Notes: generated by a model from the letters alone, not told the origin. Positions 16,675-24,789 are shown, numbered from the stretch's first letter. The stretch: DNA of 33,826 bases from Streptomyces sp. Ncost-T10-10d (GCF_900091955.1 NZ_FMDF01000069.1:1-33826), one strand, 5' to 3'. Translations and numbers: made by a program.

Positions 16675-16692
16675 GGTCACCTCTTGGATACC
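16675..16692. promoter_or_regulatory. Possible HxlR operator in the divergent gap
   Basis: GGTCACC (16675-16681), TCTT, GGATACC (16686-16692) form an imperfect inverted repeat (5 of 7 pairs) 16 bases before the HxlR start. Its GGTnnCC halves with a 4-base spacer resemble sites I associate with actinobacterial HxlR proteins. Assignment is tentative. Confidence 0.35.
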
Positions 16693-16708
16693 TCGCTGAT
16701 GTGGCTCC

Positions 16709-17086
16709 GTGACCGAGCCGCTGGACCCGGAGATGTTCGACCCGGTCTGTCCGTCCGGACTGATGCCGATCCGCGTGGGGGACAAATGGGCCGGAATGAT
16801 CGTCCAGTGCCTTGAGGGCGGCCCGCGACGCTTCTCCGAGCTACGGATCCCGCTGCGTACGGTCACGCCCAAGGTCCTCACCCAGTCACTCCGGTCGCTG
16901 AAGCGTGACGGATTCGTCGTCCGCACGGCGCGGGCCGGACCGGAACGGCACGTACAGTACGAGCTGACCGCGCTCGGCCGGAGTCTCCTTGAGCTGCTGG
17001 ACACGGTGCGCGCCTGGGCGGAGCTCCACATGGAACAGGTCATCGACGCCCGTGAAGCGGCATCGCGCGCCGATCGCGCCGGGTGA
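16709..17086 (+). CDS. HxlR-family winged-helix regulator
   Basis: The 125-residue protein has the HxlR layout: an N-terminal Cys (Cys14 in FDPVCPSG), IRVGDKWAGMIVQCL where others have IGGKWT, then the winged helix RRFSELRIPLRTVTPKVLTQSLRSLKRDGFVVR and a C-terminal dimer helix (LGRSLLELLDTVRAWAELH). In HypR/QorR-type members the N-terminal Cys senses oxidants or electrophiles. Cys14 is conserved here, and the divergent neighbour is an NAD(P)-binding oxidoreductase, so the same logic is likely. The GTG at 16709 has no strong ribosome site. Confidence 0.88.
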   Translation: MTEPLDPEMFDPVCPSGLMPIRVGDKWAGMIVQCLEGGPRRFSELRIPLRTVTPKVLTQSLRSLKRDGFVVRTARAGPERHVQYELTALGRSLLELLDTVRAWAELHMEQVIDAREAASRADRAG

Positions 17087-17122
17087 GGCGCGGCCGGACC
17101 CGTCGTACGGTGAATCTCAAAC

Positions 17123-17142
17123 TACGAAGAGTCTCGTATTAT
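17123..17142 (+). promoter_or_regulatory. ArsR-gene promoter and operator
   Basis: TACGA (17123-17127), 6-base spacer, TCGTA (17134-17138) is a perfect inverted repeat. It runs into the -10 hexamer TATTAT (17137-17142). The ATG at 17141 lies inside this -10, so it cannot be the start. Translation should begin at GTG 17177. A repressor bound here would block RNA polymerase; the ArsR product is the natural candidate. I see no good -35. Confidence 0.5.
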
Positions 17143-17176
17143 GGGAGACCGGACCAAGTCGGGAAGTGGAGTCATC

Positions 17177-17542
17177 GTGACCTCAGCCAGCGCCCCTGCG
17201 GTCGGCGGCCGCTCGCTCGACCACCCCACGCGGGACGAGATCCGCATCGAGGCGGTGCTCCATGCACTCTCCGACCCCATGAGACTGCGCGTGGTCCGCG
17301 AGCTGGCCGCCGCCGATGCCGAGCTCAGCTGCTCCTGCTTCGACCTGCCGGTGTCCAAGTCGACGACCACGCACCACTTCAGGGTGTTGCGCGAGAGCGG
17401 GGTCGTCCAGCAGATCTACCGCGGCACGGCCAAGATGAACGGGCTGCGCCGCGACGATCTGGAGACCCTGTTCCCCGGGCTTCTGGACAGCGTCCTCGAC
17501 GCCGCGAACCGGCAGGTGCAGCGCATCGGCGAGGACCGATAG
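17177..17542 (+). CDS. ArsR/SmtB-family regulator
   Basis: The 121-residue winged-helix repressor has IEAVLHALSDPMRLRVVREL (25-44) as its first helices and VSKSTTTHHFRVLRESGVV (59-77) as recognition helix and wing. Cys52 and Cys54 (ELSCSCFDL) lie just before the recognition helix, near the classic CxC metal site of ArsR. The spacing and Phe context are also common in non-metal members of this group in Streptomyces, so metal sensing is only possible. The start at GTG 17177 with GGAG (17168-17171) is chosen over ATG 17141, which lies in the -10 box. It ends 2 bases before the convergent FprA-like gene. Confidence 0.87.
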   Translation: MTSASAPAVGGRSLDHPTRDEIRIEAVLHALSDPMRLRVVRELAAADAELSCSCFDLPVSKSTTTHHFRVLRESGVVQQIYRGTAKMNGLRRDDLETLFPGLLDSVLDAANRQVQRIGEDR

Positions 17543-17544
17543 CC

Positions 17545-18963
17545 TCACTGTCCGGCCCGGTCGCCGCCATCCGCGGCGCTCAGCAGCCCCGCCCAGTCCG
17601 GGATCTTCACCGGCCCCCGGCCCAGCGACAGGCCCAGCGCAGCCTCCGCCCGCTCGATGGACAGCCAGCCGTCCCACTCCACCGGGCGCAGCCCCCACGC
17701 CCGCAGCGCAGCCACAGGATCGGGTGCCGACGGGCGCCCGGCGAGCAGTGTGGCGTCATCGAGCAACGACGTCACCGTCTCCTTCGCGCACGACCGGTTT
17801 GAACCGATCACTCCGGTCGGCCCCCGCTTGATCCACCCGGCGACGTACTCCCCGGGCGACGGCACTCCGTCCCGCAGCACCCGCCCCGCCAGATGCGGCA
17901 CCGTCCCGCGCGCCGGGTCGAACGGCAGGCCGGGCAGCGGCAGCCCACGGTAGCCGACGGCCCGCAGCACGAGCTGGGCGTCGATGTCCTCGCACGTACC
18001 GGCGTCGCGCACGCCCCCGCTGCCGTCCGGCACGGTACGGGCGAACCGCACCCCGGCCACCCGCCCGTCCCGCTCCAGCAGTTCGACGGGGCGCAGAAAG
18101 AACCGCAGGTGGATCGTGCGCAGCGGGTCTCCCTCCGGGCCCGCACCTGCGGGGCCGGCCGCGGCCCATCCGCGCAGCACCTCGACATTGCGCCGCGCCG
18201 CCGCCGTCAGGGGCGGTGCGTTCGGTGGCGAGGACAGGGCGGGCGCCGACCGGGGGGACGGATCGACGTACGCCGGGTCGAGGGTCAGCTCCGCCTCGTC
18301 CACCACCACCCGCGCCCGCGGCAGCGCGCCCAGCTCCCGCAGTTCCTTGGTGGTGAACCGGGCCTGGGAGGGGCCGCGCCTGCCCGCCATGTGGACCTCG
18401 CGCACCCGGCTTCCGGCCAGCGCGCCGAGCGCCCCGTGCGGTACGTCGGTGGGGCGCAACTCCTCTGCGCTCCGGGCGAGAATCCGCGCCACGTCCACCG
18501 CTACATTGCCGACCCCGATCACCACGACCGAACGGGCCTGCAGCGCAAAGCTGTTGGCTGCGGCGTCGGGGTGTGCGCTGTACCAGGAGACGAACTCGGT
18601 CGCGGAGCAACTGCCGGGCAGGTCCTCCCCGGGGACGGCGAGGCCGCGGTCGGTCGCCGCCCCGACGCAGTACACGACCGCCTGGTAGAGCTCGGCGAGA
18701 CGTTCGGACGGGATCCCGTCGCCGCCCACCTCGACATTGCCGAGGAAGGTGATCCGCTCGTGCTCCAGGACGGTCCGCAGACTGTTCTGCAGTGATTTGA
18801 TCTTCTCGTGGTCGGGGGCGACGCCGTAGCGCACCAGGCCGTACGGGCAGGGGAGCCTGTCCAGCACATGGACCCGGACATCAGGCACCCGGTCCTGCTC
18901 GACCAGGGCCTGGGCGGCATAGACTCCACTGGGACCGGAGCCGACGACGGCGACACGGAGCAC
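17545..18963 (-). CDS. fprA: FprA-like ferredoxin/adrenodoxin-type NADP+ reductase
   Basis: The 472-residue flavoenzyme moves electrons between NADPH and ferredoxin. The FAD site is VAVVGSGPSGVYAAQAL (4-20); the reductase-specific PYGLVRYGVAPDHEKIKSL lies at 40-58; the NADPH site is VVVIGVGNVAVDVARIL (147-163); MAGRRGPSQARFTTKELREL follows; the C-terminal FAD motif is GWIKRGPTGVIGSN. All match M. tuberculosis FprA in order. The GTG at 18963 follows AAGAGGTG and puts the first strand at residue 2. The longer reading to 19323 is not supported. It is a single gene, downstream of and in line with the DUF305 lipoprotein gene. No ferredoxin gene lies beside it. A cytochrome P450 electron chain is a possible use. 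Confidence 0.9.
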   Translation of the reverse strand: MLRVAVVGSGPSGVYAAQALVEQDRVPDVRVHVLDRLPCPYGLVRYGVAPDHEKIKSLQNSLRTVLEHERITFLGNVEVGGDGIPSERLAELYQAVVYCVGAATDRGLAVPGEDLPGSCSATEFVSWYSAHPDAAANSFALQARSVVVIGVGNVAVDVARILARSAEELRPTDVPHGALGALAGSRVREVHMAGRRGPSQARFTTKELRELGALPRARVVVDEAELTLDPAYVDPSPRSAPALSSPPNAPPLTAAARRNVEVLRGWAAAGPAGAGPEGDPLRTIHLRFFLRPVELLERDGRVAGVRFARTVPDGSGGVRDAGTCEDIDAQLVLRAVGYRGLPLPGLPFDPARGTVPHLAGRVLRDGVPSPGEYVAGWIKRGPTGVIGSNRSCAKETVTSLLDDATLLAGRPSAPDPVAALRAWGLRPVEWDGWLSIERAEAALGLSLGRGPVKIPDWAGLLSAADGGDRAGQ

Positions 18964-19040
18964 GGCGCACCTCTTCCCGCAGGATGCCTCCAGCATGGCA
19001 CCCGTGGGCGGGGCAGGGGAGAGGCGCGCCCGGGGCGTGG

Positions 19041-19688
19041 TCAGGACGACATCGCGCGCATTCTGTCGATCTCCACCGTCTGCTGGGCGACGACGTCCCC
19101 GGCCATCTCCTCGACCTGCACATTGTTCCCCTGCGAGAGCACCTCCGTCGCCATCGTGATCGCTCCCTGATGGTGGGTGATCATCAGCTTCAGGAAGAGC
19201 TTGTCGAAGGCCGCGCCGTCCGCCGTCCGCAGCTGATCCAACTGCGCCGGGGTCGCCATTCCGGGCATCGCCGAGTGATCGTGGCCGCTCTTGCGCTTCT
19301 CTCCGCCATTGTGTTTGAGCCATCCCTCCATGGCGCCGATCTCCGGCTTCTGGCCCGCGGTGATGCGCTCGGCGAGCCGCTTGACCGCGGTGGAGTCCGA
19401 GCGGGCGGGGACGAGACCGGTCAACTCCAGTGCCTGGGAGTGGTGTTGGATCATCATCTGCACATATCGGAAGTCGGCCGAGTTGGGGGTGTCGTCCCCG
19501 GCGGCCTTCGCGGCCTCCTCGGCGGACAGGGTCCGCGCGGGTTCGCCCGGTTTCCCGGGCGCCACAACCGAAGTCCCCCCACCCGCCTGCGCCTTCGTGC
19601 GGTTGTCGCCGCCTCCCTCATCGCATGCGCCCAGGGTGAGAACGGCGGACATGACGGCCACGGCGAGAACAGATCTGCGTACACACAT
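19041..19688 (-). CDS. DUF305 lipoprotein
   Basis: This 215-residue exported protein starts MCVRRSVLAVAVMSAVLTL and has lipobox LGAC with Cys22. The mature part is the ferritin-like, four-helix DUF305 fold with its His/Met pairs: YVQMMIQHHSQALEL and LKLMITHHQGAITMA. These are candidate metal or copper ligands, along with the insert HDHSAMPGM. The start at 19688 gives a clean signal peptide, but the ribosome site is weak. An ATG at about 19733 (MAMEVHLL) cannot be excluded. It is divergent from the secreted LVIVD-repeat gene, a pairing I associate with Streptomyces genomes, so the two may act together outside the cell. Function of the family is not settled. Confidence 0.87.
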   Translation of the reverse strand: MCVRRSVLAVAVMSAVLTLGACDEGGGDNRTKAQAGGGTSVVAPGKPGEPARTLSAEEAAKAAGDDTPNSADFRYVQMMIQHHSQALELTGLVPARSDSTAVKRLAERITAGQKPEIGAMEGWLKHNGGEKRKSGHDHSAMPGMATPAQLDQLRTADGAAFDKLFLKLMITHHQGAITMATEVLSQGNNVQVEEMAGDVVAQQTVEIDRMRAMSS

Positions 19689-19885
19689 GGTCCGACGGCG
19701 GATCAACAAGTGGACCTCCATTGCCATATGGGGCGATTGCGAACCGTCCTCACACGCTTCCGCACCACAGCGATCAGAAATTTTCATTACGTCTCTGTTG
19801 CCATCTGTTGGGATACCTGTGGGGAGGACGATACTGCCGGTGTCCGTGAACTGTTCAACTACGTACGGATGCATGGGAGGACGCA

Positions 19886-21376
19886 GTGATTTCGTTGCAC
19901 ACGAGCCCGGCGCGGCGCAGACGTCTGGGTGTGGCTGTGGCAGCCGCCGGGCTGCTGGCCACGCTGCTGACGGCCGGACCCGCGGCCGCGACGCCCGACC
20001 CCGGTGATACGGCCACCGCCCGTACCGATGCCTCCGCCGCCCAGGAGGCCGAAGCCGCGGCCGCCATCAGCAGCGGCGAGGTACCCGGCGTGGACGAGAT
20101 CGTCCACAGCAGCAACATCACCCATCTGGCCAATGTCCCGAAGGACGCACTCAAGGGGCTGAACACGGACCTGGCCTTCCAGGGGAAGTACGCCTTCGCA
20201 GGAAACTACGACGGCTTCCGGATCTACGACATCAGCAATCCGAAGTCTCCGAAGACGGTCGCCCAGGTCCTCTGCCCCGGATCGCAGAACGACGTCTCGG
20301 TCTCCGGAAACCTGCTCTTTCTGTCCACGGACTCCTCGCGCAGCGACAACTCCTGCACCAGCACCACCCAGCCCGCCACGGAGAAGTCCTCCTGGGAGGG
20401 CATGAAGGTCTTCGACATCAGCGACAAGCGCAACCCGAAGTATGTCGCCGCTGTCGAGACCGCCTGCGGATCGCACACGCACACGCTGATCCCCGAACGC
20501 AAGAACGTATACGTGTACGTCTCCTCGTACTCGCCGAGCGAGACGTTCCCGGACTGCCAGCCGCCGCACGACGGGATCTCCGTCATCAAGGTGCCGCGCA
20601 ACGCACCCGAGAAGGCCGCGGTCGTGAATTTCCCGGTGCTCTTCCCGGACGGCGGCAACCCGGGCGCCCCGACCAACCCGGGCGTCTCCAAGACGACCGG
20701 CTGCCACGACATCACGGTGCTGCCCTCGAAGGACCTGGCCGCCGGTGCCTGCATGGGCGACGGTCTGCTGTTCTCCATCAAGGACCCGGAGAACCCGAGG
20801 ATCATCGACCGGGTGCAGGACAACGTGAACTTCGCGTTCTGGCACTCCGCGACGTTCAACCAGAAGGCCGACAAGGTCGTCTTCACCGATGAACTCGGCG
20901 GTGGCGGGGCAGCCACCTGCAACGAGGAGATCGGCCCGAAGCGCGGCGCCGACGGCATCTACGACATCGTCGGCAGGGGAGACCACCGCAAGCTGGTCTT
21001 CCGCAGCTACTTCAAGATCGACCGTCCGCAGGCCGACACGGAGGTCTGTGTCGCCCACAACGGTTCGATCATCCCGGTCAAGGGCCGCGACCTGATGGTT
21101 CAGGCCTGGTACCAGGGCGGAGTCTCGGTGTGGGACTTCACCGACTCCTCGAAGCCGAAGGAGATCGGCTACTTCGAGCGCGGCCCCGTCAGCACGGACG
21201 CGGTCACCACGGCCGGCCCCTGGTCGGCGTACTACTACAACGGCTACATCTACTCCAACGACATCGCCAAGGGCTTCGACGTCCTGAAGCTCGACGACCG
21301 GCGGACCGACCCGGCGAAGCGGGTGCGGCTGGACGAGCTCAATGTTCAGACGCAGCCGGACTACTTCGACCGCTGA
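19886..21376 (+). CDS. Secreted LVIVD-repeat beta-propeller protein
   Basis: The 496-residue exported protein has an N-terminal signal peptide (SPARRRRLGVAVAAAGLLA, cleavage near AAA at about 34-36). Propeller blades follow with the LVIVD pattern: YAFAGNYDGFRIYDISNP, MKVFDISDKRNPKYVAAVE, LLFSIKDPENPRIIDRV and GGVSVWDFTDSSKPKEIGYF. Conserved His-rich spots SHTHTLIP, TGCHDITVL and FAFWHSATF, and several Cys residues in pairs, suggest metal binding and disulphides. The GTG at 19886 follows GGGAGG (19875-19880). It is divergent from the DUF305 lipoprotein. The role is unknown; the repeats are often found on cell-surface proteins. Confidence 0.87.
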   Translation: MISLHTSPARRRRLGVAVAAAGLLATLLTAGPAAATPDPGDTATARTDASAAQEAEAAAAISSGEVPGVDEIVHSSNITHLANVPKDALKGLNTDLAFQGKYAFAGNYDGFRIYDISNPKSPKTVAQVLCPGSQNDVSVSGNLLFLSTDSSRSDNSCTSTTQPATEKSSWEGMKVFDISDKRNPKYVAAVETACGSHTHTLIPERKNVYVYVSSYSPSETFPDCQPPHDGISVIKVPRNAPEKAAVVNFPVLFPDGGNPGAPTNPGVSKTTGCHDITVLPSKDLAAGACMGDGLLFSIKDPENPRIIDRVQDNVNFAFWHSATFNQKADKVVFTDELGGGGAATCNEEIGPKRGADGIYDIVGRGDHRKLVFRSYFKIDRPQADTEVCVAHNGSIIPVKGRDLMVQAWYQGGVSVWDFTDSSKPKEIGYFERGPVSTDAVTTAGPWSAYYYNGYIYSNDIAKGFDVLKLDDRRTDPAKRVRLDELNVQTQPDYFDR

Positions 21377-21430
21377 TCCGACCGGTTCCCCCGATCGGCC
21401 GACACCATCCTGCTCCACCGCGCAGCGAGT

Positions 21431-21467
21431 GCGTCCCGCCGGGCGGATCCTCCGCCCGGCGGGACGC
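21431..21467. terminator. Strong bidirectional hairpin terminator
   Basis: A perfect 17-bp stem (21431-21447 with 21451-21467) has only the loop TCC at 21448-21450. It lies between the convergent LVIVD gene and the small gene at 21485-21664. The arms begin GCGTCCCGCC and end GGCGGGACGC. Confidence 0.85.
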
Positions 21468-21484
21468 CGCGATCGATGCCTGCG

Positions 21485-21664
21485 TCAGGCGGCCGTCCTG
21501 GCGCTCCCACCGGTCGCCGCGGCCCATTCCACGAGCAGCCTCTGATACTGCTCCTCGTCCTCCGGGGACAGGCAGCCGCCGGAGCGCTGCCACAGGTCAC
21601 GAATCTCTTTGTTCACCACGGCGGCGGTACGCACGGAATCGGAGGAGCACGGAGAACGGGACAT
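21485..21664 (-). CDS. Small protein, 59 residues, conserved-looking in Streptomyces
   Basis: The reading from ATG 21664 gives MSRSPCSSDSVRTAAVVNKE, then a helix-rich body IRDLWQRSGGCLSPEDEEQY and QRLLVEWAAATGG, ending at TGA 21485. The pattern VNxxIRxLWxRxGG...LSxxExxxYxxLLVEWAAA is one I recognise from short uncharacterised Streptomyces proteins. It is acidic and helical with two Cys (6 and 31), and shows no signal peptide. There is no clear ribosome site before the ATG. It ends right at the strong terminator, which supports it being a real transcription unit. Function is unknown. Confidence 0.75.
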   Translation of the reverse strand: MSRSPCSSDSVRTAAVVNKEIRDLWQRSGGCLSPEDEEQYQRLLVEWAAATGGSARTAA

Positions 21665-21733
21665 GCATACAGGCTAAGGCCCCGATGTGACAATCCGACC
21701 CATTGCGCGTCAGGGACATCTCTCACATGTCTC

Positions 21734-22435
21734 TCAGGCAACGTCCGGCACCAGCCCCAGCGTCCGCAGCCCATCGGGCCGCTCCTTCACCGGAAGATGC
21801 TGTACAAAGCGCACGTCACAGCCCAGCGCCGCCGCCCCGCCGTCCGCGCGCCGCTCGTCGCCGACCATCACCACATCCGTCGGATCCTGCCCGATAAGTG
21901 TGCAGGCCGTGTGGAAGAGCCGTGTGTCCGGCTTCTGGATGCCGTGCTCGTACGACAGGACGTAGGCGTCGATCAGGGAGTCCAGACCGTGTGCCCGGAA
22001 GACCGGCCGCAGGTCCCAGCCGATATTGCTGACCACGCCGATACGGGTGCCGCTGTCGCGCAGCGCACCGAGCACTTCCGCCGCGTCCGGGTAGGGCTGC
22101 CAAGCGGCAGGTGATCTGTGCCGCTCGTACAGCGCGTCGTACAGCCCCGGATCCGGCAGGGCCACCTGCCGGGCCAGTCCCGTGTACACCTCCCGGTGGA
22201 GTTCCGCGCTCTCGTCGCGAGTGGCCCACACGGAGGCCAGGCGGGCAGGAACGTGCTGGGGAGGCGGGCCGCCCGGCAGCGCCCCGGCGGCCTCGAGCGC
22301 CCGCGCGTACCGATCGAAGTCGGCCGCTCCCACCGTCACCTTCCGTTCGGCGAGGACCGCACGCAACCAGGACCGGACCGATTCGATACGGAAGAGGGTC
22401 CCGGAGAAGTCGAAGAGCACACCCTTGATCTGCAT
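21734..22435 (-). CDS. HAD-family hydrolase
   Basis: The 233-residue cytoplasmic protein has HAD motif I VLFDFSGTLF with nucleophile Asp9, motif II VVSNIG (Ser136), motif III Lys168 in IQKPD and motif IV MVGDE (Asp193), with a helical cap between 20 and 120. The second Asp of the usual DxDGT is Ser11, so the general acid/base of phosphatases is missing. The enzyme may act on another leaving group or be slow. Start is at MQIKGVLF, just before motif I. The gene lies 19 bases after the PAP2 gene and is probably the last of the leftward operon. The substrate is unknown. Confidence 0.85.
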   Translation of the reverse strand: MQIKGVLFDFSGTLFRIESVRSWLRAVLAERKVTVGAADFDRYARALEAAGALPGGPPPQHVPARLASVWATRDESAELHREVYTGLARQVALPDPGLYDALYERHRSPAAWQPYPDAAEVLGALRDSGTRIGVVSNIGWDLRPVFRAHGLDSLIDAYVLSYEHGIQKPDTRLFHTACTLIGQDPTDVVMVGDERRADGGAAALGCDVRFVQHLPVKERPDGLRTLGLVPDVA

Positions 22436-22454
22436 GGACGCGATCCTTCCCGGT

Positions 22455-23180
22455 TCAGGAGCGTCGCGGCAAGGCCGGCCCGCTGCGCCCCTCGTACCTG
22501 GCGAACCCGGCGATGGAGAACCCGGCCAGGGCCGCCCCCAGCAGCCAGCCGCCCAGGACATCGCTCATCCAGTGCACCCCCAAATAGAGCCGGGTGACGC
22601 CCACCCCGACCACCGAGATCCATGCCGCCACCAGCGCCATCCGCCACATCCGGGGTTCCGTTCCGTGCCGTCGCAGCAGCCAGAGCAGCAGACCGCAGGT
22701 CACCGTCGCCGTCATCGCGTGACCGGAGGGAAACGCTGCGTAGTGGGCGGAATCCACCGGGTTCGGCCAGTGCGGCCGCTCCCGGCCGACCGCGGACTTC
22801 AGTCCCTGCTGCAGGAGGGTCGACAGTGCGCTCGTCACTGCCACCCACATCGCGAGCGCCCGCGCCCCGCGCCACCACAGCACCACCACGGCCACCGCGA
22901 TCAGGGCGCGCATGGTCCATGGATCCCACACCCAGTCGGTCAGGATCCGGTTCATGCGGACGAGTCCGGGTTCGGTGACCGCCCTTCGGTGCAGGGCGTT
23001 CGCGACCGTACGGTCCAGTGTCATGAGCGGCGACCAGCGCACGGCGACCAGGATCAGCAGGACCAGGGCAGCGGATGCGCAGACCACGGCTGTGCCGAAA
23101 GGTGTGACGCCGGAACGGGTGCGGGCCGGTGGGGCGAGCGGCGGGGATGGCATGAGGCGATCTTCGCGGACGATCCGCAC
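22455..23180 (-). CDS. PAP2-family membrane phosphatase
   Basis: This 241-residue membrane protein has the three PAP2 motifs: KSAVGRERP (128-136), PSGH (151-154) and TRLYLGVHWMSD (196-207), giving Arg197, catalytic His203 and Asp207. At least five hydrophobic helices surround them. It probably removes phosphate from a lipid such as phosphatidate or an isoprenyl pyrophosphate on the outer face of the membrane. The start may be GTG 23180, 6 bases after the M56 stop, or ATG 23153 (MPSPPLAPP); neither has a clear ribosome site. Translational coupling to the M56 gene favours the first. Confidence 0.88.
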   Translation of the reverse strand: MRIVREDRLMPSPPLAPPARTRSGVTPFGTAVVCASAALVLLILVAVRWSPLMTLDRTVANALHRRAVTEPGLVRMNRILTDWVWDPWTMRALIAVAVVVLWWRGARALAMWVAVTSALSTLLQQGLKSAVGRERPHWPNPVDSAHYAAFPSGHAMTATVTCGLLLWLLRRHGTEPRMWRMALVAAWISVVGVGVTRLYLGVHWMSDVLGGWLLGAALAGFSIAGFARYEGRSGPALPRRS

Positions 23181-23186
23181 GCCCGG

Positions 23187-24122
23187 CTATCCCAGTGCGC
23201 TGAGTCCCGGAATGAATGCCACCAGAAGCGGAACCACCGGTACCAGGGCGGCCGCCGCGGTCAGCCGGAGCCGACGGCCCGCGGTGAGCCGCTCCACCGG
23301 GGTCAGCAGCCGGTTCACCCGCAGTGGCAGCTGAGCGTCCGGCGCCGGGCGCGGGCCGAACACGCCACGATCCTCGTTGAGTTCCACCAGGGCCAGTGCG
23401 ATCGTCAGCCGTCCGAAGCGCCTGGACGCCACATCGTCCGCGGCCAGTTCGACCAGCCGGTGCATCTCGTCGCGGAAGGCCGCGAACACCGGCACCTGAG
23501 GAAAACCGGTCGCGAGTGCGCCGGAACAGTACAGCAGCCAGTCGTGCCGGGCCCTCGCGTGTCCCTGCTCATGGGCCAGCACCGCATCCAGCTGACGGCC
23601 TTTCAAGCGGCCAAGTGCCGCCGTGGTGATGACCAGTTGAGGCGCAGCCCCCGGTAGCCACCAGGCATCCGGACGCTCTCCCTCCAGTACGACGAGCCGA
23701 CCGCTGCCGGGCTCCTCGCCCGGCATCAGCGGGGAACGCACCAGCAATTCGGTGCGCCGTCGCCTGCGACGCACCTGGGCTCGATGGATCTCCCGGGTCA
23801 GCATCGCCGCGGTCCACACCCCTCCGAGCGCCAGCAGCACGGCCATGGCCGCAGACCACCGCCCGTGCCCGCCCAGTGCATACGCCTCCACCACGGCACG
23901 CGGCGCCGGTGCGAACACATGTCCGCGCACCGCCTGCCAGGCCGCGGCCGCACTGAACGTCATGGAGAGCGCGAAGGAGAGCAGCACCCCGGCCACCACG
24001 CACTGCCAGACCCACAGCGCAACGACGGGCTCACGCTCCGGCCAATCCGCCCGCGCCATCAGACGTGGGGTCACGACGGCGGCCAGTGCACCGAGCAGCA
24101 GCAGCGCGAGGGAGACCAACAT
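23187..24122 (-). CDS. M56-family membrane metallopeptidase
   Basis: The 311-residue protein has hydrophobic helices at about 1-20, 36-58, 90-107 and 285-305, and a zinc site AHEQGHARARHD with HExxH at 184-188. A later acidic stretch RLVELAADDVASR probably gives the third ligand. This is the BlaR1/MecR1-type M56 core without a penicillin-sensing domain. Many actinobacteria carry such short forms next to a BlaI-type repressor, but none is seen here. Neighbours are DUF5134 upstream (85-base gap) and PAP2 downstream (6-base gap). The likely role is regulated cleavage of a membrane or cytoplasmic target. The substrate is unknown. Confidence 0.88.
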   Translation of the reverse strand: MLVSLALLLLGALAAVVTPRLMARADWPEREPVVALWVWQCVVAGVLLSFALSMTFSAAAAWQAVRGHVFAPAPRAVVEAYALGGHGRWSAAMAVLLALGGVWTAAMLTREIHRAQVRRRRRRTELLVRSPLMPGEEPGSGRLVVLEGERPDAWWLPGAAPQLVITTAALGRLKGRQLDAVLAHEQGHARARHDWLLYCSGALATGFPQVPVFAAFRDEMHRLVELAADDVASRRFGRLTIALALVELNEDRGVFGPRPAPDAQLPLRVNRLLTPVERLTAGRRLRLTAAAALVPVVPLLVAFIPGLSALG

Positions 24123-24207
24123 GGCGTCAGCCTATGAGCGGTGCGGTAGTCACGGGTATGGTCGCGCACGGCAAGTGATGCACGCCACGGTTTGGCCTGC
24201 CCCTCTC

Positions 24208-24789
24208 TCACAGAGTGAGCAGCATGGCGAACATGGCTATCCCCATCGTCAGCCGACAGGCGAGAGCCAGCTCGGGCCATGTGCCCCAGCCACTCCCGAC
24301 CGGTCCACCACCGCCCCCCGCCGTAGTGGCCACCGGTATCAACCGGGCTCCCGAACGCAGCACATACACCGCGTAGTAGGCCAGCAGCAGCCCGGTCAGC
24401 AGAGGTATGCCCCCGGCCGTCACCGCGACGTCATGGCCCGTGTGCCCGCTGTGCGCCCCTCCACCGCCCGGTGCCATCGTCAGCGCCATGTAGACCATCG
24501 CCGACGACCCGACCAGATGGTGCAGATGGTGTGTGCTGCGCCGGGAGAACCACAGCGTGCGCAACGAGGCCGCGCCGAACAGCACCGCGTACACCGCCCA
24601 CCCCCACACAGGTGGTGTCACGACGGCGGCAGGCACGGCCATGGCCGCCATGCCGAAGCCCATCAGCGCCTCCGCACGCGCCGTCCTGCGCCCTTCCCCG
24701 GTCTCGCTGCGCGTGCGCAGCAGACAGTACGCGCCCGTCACCCCGCACAACGCCGTCAGCAGCCAGCCGGACATCGCCGGTCCGTGCAC
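24208..24789 (-). CDS. DUF5134 membrane protein
   Basis: The 193-residue protein has about five membrane helices (LLTALCGVTGAYCLL, ALMGFGMAAMAVPAAVV, WAVYAVLFGAASL, IPLLTGLLLAYYAVYVL, LTMGIAMFAMLL) and a His-rich patch STHHLHHLVGSSAM plus GAHSGHTGHD. These are typical of DUF5134 and suggest metal binding, perhaps copper, in or near the membrane. GTG 24789 has GGAGG six bases upstream. ATG 24774, five codons later, is the alternative. It is the first gene of the leftward group with M56, PAP2 and HAD genes. Confidence 0.8.
   Translation of the reverse strand: MHGPAMSGWLLTALCGVTGAYCLLRTRSETGEGRRTARAEALMGFGMAAMAVPAAVVTPPVWGWAVYAVLFGAASLRTLWFSRRSTHHLHHLVGSSAMVYMALTMAPGGGGAHSGHTGHDVAVTAGGIPLLTGLLLAYYAVYVLRSGARLIPVATTAGGGGGPVGSGWGTWPELALACRLTMGIAMFAMLLTL

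Noticed and set aside
17141..17143. ATG 17141 as start of the ArsR protein
   Set aside because: It lies inside the -10 hexamer; GTG 17177 has GGAG at proper distance.
23187..24122. BlaR1 beta-lactam sensor
   Set aside because: There is an M56 core, but no penicillin-binding sensor domain and no BlaI-type repressor next to it.
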